16,887 bases of DNA. It comes from an uncultured Collinsella sp. GTDB taxonomy: Bacteria; Actinomycetota; Coriobacteriia; Coriobacteriales; Coriobacteriaceae. Shown piece after piece: positions 13,984 to 16,887 of this stretch. Positions within the stretch are counted from its first letter, which is position 1, and each line of letters starts with the position of its first letter. The stretch spans positions 1-16,887 of the forward strand of contig CAAEMX010000058.1 in NCBI GenBank assembly GCA_900757185.1, given 5' to 3'. The notes under the pieces were generated by a model. The model was not told where the DNA came from. It made no database searches and saw only the letters and a program-made list of their open reading frames with translations. Position numbers and translations under genes: made by a program.

Positions 13984-16641
13984 TTAGGCGCCGAGCGCGG
14001 TCTTAGCGGCCGCGAGGGCATCGGCGATGCCGGCGGCGTTCTTGCCACCGGCCTGGGCCATGTTGGGACGGCCGCCACCGCGACCGTCGACCAGGCCCGC
14101 GATCTGCTTGATCACGTTACCGGCGTGGAAACCGGCCTTGACGGCGTCATCGGAGCCGGCGGCGAGCAGGGCCGGGGTGCCCTTCTCGGTCACGCTGGCG
14201 ACGACGCAGGCGACAGGACCGGCGACCTTCTGGTGCACGGTATCCCAGACGTTGCGCAGGTCGGCAGCCTCAAGGCCCTGGAGCTCAGCGACGACGAGCT
14301 TGTAGCCGTCGAGCTCGACGGCGCCCTCGATGGCGCTGGAGATAGCGTCGGAGGAGCCACCGGTCAGTGCCTTCTTGAGCTTGTTGGAAGTCTCGCGCAG
14401 CTCGGCCTGCAGGTTCTCCACGCGGGCGGGAACCTCATCCACGCGGCACTTGAGCGCAGCAGCGGCGGCGTCGACGAGCGCCAGACGGTCGGCCATGTAG
14501 TCGAGAGCACCCTTAGAGGTCACGGCCTCAATACGGCGGACGTTGGAGCCCGTAGAGGACTCGGAAATGATCTTGAACAGGCCGATCTCGGCGGTGTTGG
14601 CGGCATGGGTGCCACCGCAGAGCTCACGGGAGAACGGCTGGTCCTCGGCGCCCACGGAGACAACGCGGACGACGTCGCCATACTTCTCGCCAAACAGGGC
14701 GACAGCACCGGCGGCCTTGGCCTCGTCGATGCCCATGACGCGGGTCACGACCGGCTTGGAGGCGAAGATCTGCTGGTTAACCAGGTCCTCGACAGCCTTG
14801 AGCTGCTCGGAGGACAGGGCCTCGAAGTGCGTGAAGTCAAAGCGCAGGTGCTCGGGCGTCACCAGCGAGCCAGCCTGGGAGACATGCTCGCCCAGGACCT
14901 GCTTAAGCGCAGCGTCGAGCAGGTGGGTGGCGGTGTGGTTGCGGCGCAGGAAACCACGGCGCTCGGCGTCGAGCGCGGCGGTCACGGTAGCACCGACGGT
15001 CAATGTGCCCTCGGCAACGTGGGCGACGTGAGCATACAGGCCGTTGTGGTTCTTGGTATCGGAAACGGTCAGCGCAACGCCCTCGGCGGAAAGCTCGCCG
15101 GCGTCACCCTGCTGGCCGCCCATCTCGGCGTAGAACGGGGTGCGGTCGAGAACAACCTCGACATCCTCGCCCGCAGCGGCGGACTCGACGGACTCGCCGT
15201 TGCGCACGATGGCAACAACCTTGGCGCCTACGATCGCATCGTTGTCATAGCCGTCGAACTCAGTCGCGGCGACCTTGTCGGAAAGTTCGACCCACACGTC
15301 GTTGAAGCTGCCCCAGGCGTCGCCCTTGGCATTGGCGCGGGCGCGGGCCTTCTGGTCCTCCATGCAGGCGGTGAAGCCGTCCATGTCGACGTCGTGGCCA
15401 GCGGTGCCGGCGATCTCGACGGTCAGGTCGATGGGGAAACCAAAGGTGTCGTGCAGCTTAAAGGCAACGTCGCCCGGAAGGACAGCACCCTCGGCAAGCG
15501 CGGCCAGGGCCTCGTCCAGGTAGACGCGACCGTTGTCGAGCGTCGTGGAGAAACGCTCCTCCTCGGAAGCGACGATACCCTTGACGAGCGCGACGTTCTT
15601 GAGCAGCTCGGGATAGGCCTCGCCCATCTGGGCGTTGACCTCATCAATGAACTTGGTCAGGAAGGCGCCCTCGATGCCCAGCAGGCGACCGTGGAACACG
15701 GCACGGCGGAGCAGGCGGCGAAGGACGTACTCGCGACCCTCGTTACCGGGGAGAATGCCGTCCGAGATCATAAAGTCGACGGCACGGGAGTGGTCGGCGA
15801 TGATGCGCAGGGAGCGGCTGGCGCCGGAGTAATCGTCGGCGTCATAGGTCTTGCCGCTGATCTCCTCACCGAGCTTGATGAGGTGCTGCATCAGATCGCC
15901 GTCGTAGTTAGCGGTCTTGCGCTGCATGATAGCGGCCATGCGCTCCAGGCCCATGCCTGTATCGAGGTTGCGGTGCGGCAGCTCCGGCATGGAGCCGTCC
16001 TCCTGGCGGTCGTACTGGGTAAACACGAGGTTCCAGAACTCAAGGAAGCGATCGCAGTCGCAGCCGGGCTTGCAGTCGGGGCTGCCGCAACCGACCTCCT
16101 CGCCCATGTCAAAGTAGATCTCGGAGCACGGACCGCAGGGACCGGTGGGGCCAGCGGCCCAGAAGTTGTCGTCCTCGCCCAGACGCGAGATGTGATCCTC
16201 GGCAACGCCCAGGGAGCGCCACACGTCGTGGGTCTCGTCGTCCTCGGTAAAGACGGTGAAGTACAGGCGGTCGAGCGGCAGCTTGAACTCCTTGGTGATG
16301 AGCTCAAAGGCCCAAGTGCAGGCCTGCTGCTTGGAGACGCCGCCAAAGGAGAAGTCGCCGAGCATCTCAAAGAAGGACAGATGACGGCCGTCCTCGCCGA
16401 TGCAGTCGATGTCGTTGGTGCGAACGCACTTCTGACAGGAGATCGCGCCGATCTCCTTCATGGTCTTCTTACCCTGGTAGTACTCCTTAAACTGGTTCAT
16501 GCCGGCGTTGGCGAGCAGCAGCGAAGGATCGTCGGGAACGAGGGACGAAGAAGGATAGAGCTTAAGACCGCGCTCCTCAAAGAAGTTGAGGAACTTAGAG
16601 CGAATCTCGGCCGTAGTCATTGACGGGTAGTCAGCACTCAT
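13984..16641 (-). CDS. alaS: Alanyl-tRNA synthetase
   Basis: This class II synthetase charges tRNA-Ala and edits mischarged Ser and Gly. The 885-aa product matches the family (about 875). The catalytic domain starts with TTAEIRSKFLNFF and has motif 2 around HLSFFEMLGDFSFGG (87-101). A Cys cluster (C185, C190, C194, C196 in GCGSPDCKPGCDCDRF) is common in bacterial AlaRS. The editing domain has H569/H573 (NHTATH) and C675/H679 (CGGTH), a full zinc set. The C-Ala domain ends with GGGRPNMAQAGGKNAAGIADAL. The start at 16641 has GAGGAG 9 nt upstream; ATGs at 16620 and 16731 lack this. It heads the ruvX-mltG-yqeG-aroK-aroB run. Confidence 0.97.
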   Translation of the reverse strand: MSADYPSMTTAEIRSKFLNFFEERGLKLYPSSSLVPDDPSLLLANAGMNQFKEYYQGKKTMKEIGAISCQKCVRTNDIDCIGEDGRHLSFFEMLGDFSFGGVSKQQACTWAFELITKEFKLPLDRLYFTVFTEDDETHDVWRSLGVAEDHISRLGEDDNFWAAGPTGPCGPCSEIYFDMGEEVGCGSPDCKPGCDCDRFLEFWNLVFTQYDRQEDGSMPELPHRNLDTGMGLERMAAIMQRKTANYDGDLMQHLIKLGEEISGKTYDADDYSGASRSLRIIADHSRAVDFMISDGILPGNEGREYVLRRLLRRAVFHGRLLGIEGAFLTKFIDEVNAQMGEAYPELLKNVALVKGIVASEEERFSTTLDNGRVYLDEALAALAEGAVLPGDVAFKLHDTFGFPIDLTVEIAGTAGHDVDMDGFTACMEDQKARARANAKGDAWGSFNDVWVELSDKVAATEFDGYDNDAIVGAKVVAIVRNGESVESAAAGEDVEVVLDRTPFYAEMGGQQGDAGELSAEGVALTVSDTKNHNGLYAHVAHVAEGTLTVGATVTAALDAERRGFLRRNHTATHLLDAALKQVLGEHVSQAGSLVTPEHLRFDFTHFEALSSEQLKAVEDLVNQQIFASKPVVTRVMGIDEAKAAGAVALFGEKYGDVVRVVSVGAEDQPFSRELCGGTHAANTAEIGLFKIISESSTGSNVRRIEAVTSKGALDYMADRLALVDAAAAALKCRVDEVPARVENLQAELRETSNKLKKALTGGSSDAISSAIEGAVELDGYKLVVAELQGLEAADLRNVWDTVHQKVAGPVACVVASVTEKGTPALLAAGSDDAVKAGFHAGNVIKQIAGLVDGRGGGRPNMAQAGGKNAAGIADALAAAKTALGA

Positions 16642-16687
16642 AGAGGGAATCTCCTCGGTTTCACATCGAAACAGTTCAAACGTAACG

Positions 16688-16715
16688 ATATTACCATCCC
16701 ACTGCGCCTGTGCAA
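16688..16715 (-). promoter_or_regulatory. Proximal alaS promoter (extended -10)
   Basis: On the minus strand TAATAT (16688-16693) is preceded by TGG, giving an extended -10 (TG-n-TAATAT). TTGCAC at 16710-16715 could serve as a weak -35 with a 16-nt spacer. Transcription would start near 16681, about 40 nt before the alaS ATG. The -35 overlaps the T-run of the terminator just upstream. The short leader contains a GTTTC/GAAAC hairpin (16658-16672). Confidence 0.5.
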
Positions 16716-16743
16716 AAAAGAGGGCCGCCAAACAGCGACCCTC
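16714..16743 (-). terminator. Rho-independent terminator upstream of alaS
   Basis: GAGGGCCGC at 16720-16728 pairs with 16735-16743 (one mismatch, 6-nt loop). On the minus strand it is followed directly by six T (complement of A16714-A16719). It lies 73 nt before the alaS ATG in the sense direction. It either ends an upstream minus-strand unit or acts as a leader terminator for alaS. I found no T-box signature near it. Confidence 0.8.
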
Positions 16744-16887
16744 CAGCGAAAGTGCATGTTATTTAGGACTAAGCAATCCTTTGAAAAAATGTTTATTTTG
16801 AAAAAGAGATAAAATCAATATATCCCTTTTCCCCAATTTTTACAACGGCATTGTAGGGCTTTTTCTCTTTGTTTTTGATTCCTTTTA
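16744..16887. other. AT-rich region at window end, no gene seen
   Basis: This stretch is markedly AT-rich beside GC-rich neighbours. It carries the minus-strand promoter at 16817-16845, a TACAA/TTGTA inverted repeat (16841-16845 and 16851-16855), and long A and T runs. I see no coding frame with a ribosome binding site. The sequence is cut by the window edge, so the gene that precedes alaS is unknown. Confidence 0.5.
16817..16845 (-). promoter_or_regulatory. Distal sigma-70 promoter upstream of alaS
   Basis: On the minus strand TTGTAA (16840-16845) and TATATT (16817-16822) are separated by exactly 17 nt, matching the consensus at 4 of 6 and 5 of 6 positions. Transcription would start near 16810 and meet the terminator at 16714-16743 after roughly 95 nt. 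It therefore drives either a terminated alaS leader or a short RNA. Confidence 0.5.

Noticed and set aside
14125..16623. 832-codon open frame on the plus strand opposite alaS
   Set aside because: It is a mirror frame of a strongly codon-biased gene, with a Gly/Val/Leu/Asp-rich product, no recognisable domain, and alaS motifs fully intact on the other strand.
16641..16757. 39-codon minus-strand frame from ATG near 16757 that ends in a TGA overlapping the alaS ATG
   Set aside because: It has no ribosome binding site, no excess of alanine codons as expected of an attenuation peptide, and it runs through the terminator hairpin.
16642..16887. T-box riboswitch upstream of alaS
   Set aside because: The conserved TGGNACCGCG antiterminator element could not be found on the minus strand before the terminator.
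16744..16887. Possible tracrRNA or CRISPR-related element in the AT-rich end
   Set aside because: It was considered because of the AT-rich hairpins and T-runs, but there is no direct repeat array, no cas gene and no antirepeat partner in the window.

Overview
The window looks like part of a GC-rich Gram-positive chromosome, most likely a member of the Coriobacteriia (Collinsella-like). That call is inference. It rests on strong G/C bias at third codon positions, on protein style, and on a gene order that mixes the actinobacterial block alaS-ruvX-mltG-(aro genes)-pepQ-efp-nusB with the tlyA-nadK-recN block. No rRNA, tRNA, CRISPR array, transposase or phage gene was seen. All genes except one rpiR-type regulator lie on the minus strand.

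Layout, right to left in the direction of transcription. (1) Positions 16887-16642 are an AT-rich leader with a good minus-strand promoter, a rho-independent terminator and then a second promoter just before alaS. (2) Positions 16641-9965 are a tight run of alaS, ruvX (GTG start), mltG, yqeG, aroK and aroB, with gaps or overlaps of at most 17 nt: alanine tRNA charging, RNA/DNA resolvase-like nuclease, peptidoglycan terminase, HAD phosphatase, shikimate kinase and a dehydroquinate-synthase homologue. (3) Positions 9964-9833 hold a nested hairpin structure, followed by an M24 aminopeptidase (pepP/pepQ type) closed by a terminator. (4) From a clear TATAAT box at 8600-8605 a second tight run follows: efp, asp23/yqhY-like, nusB (TTG start), xseB, tlyA, nadK and recN, ending at 3446. 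(5) A perfect hairpin separates recN from the convergent regulator gene. (6) The RpiR/MurR-type regulator (2529-3386, plus strand) diverges from a fused fructose-family PTS permease (IIB-IIC-IIA, 2256-253). The intergenic region carries several inverted repeats, and a strong terminator closes the PTS gene. (7) The first ~180 bases hold no gene I can support.

Functionally, most of the window is housekeeping: translation (alaS, efp), rRNA transcription and modification (nusB, tlyA), DNA repair (recN, xseB, ruvX), cofactor supply (nadK) and envelope biology (mltG, asp23). The regulator/PTS pair is an accessory sugar-uptake module. The most unusual observation is that the aroB homologue keeps its place and length next to an apparently intact aroK, yet it appears to lack all three zinc ligands and most of the active-site signature of 3-dehydroquinate synthase. 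The other shikimate genes usual at this locus in Actinobacteria are also missing.
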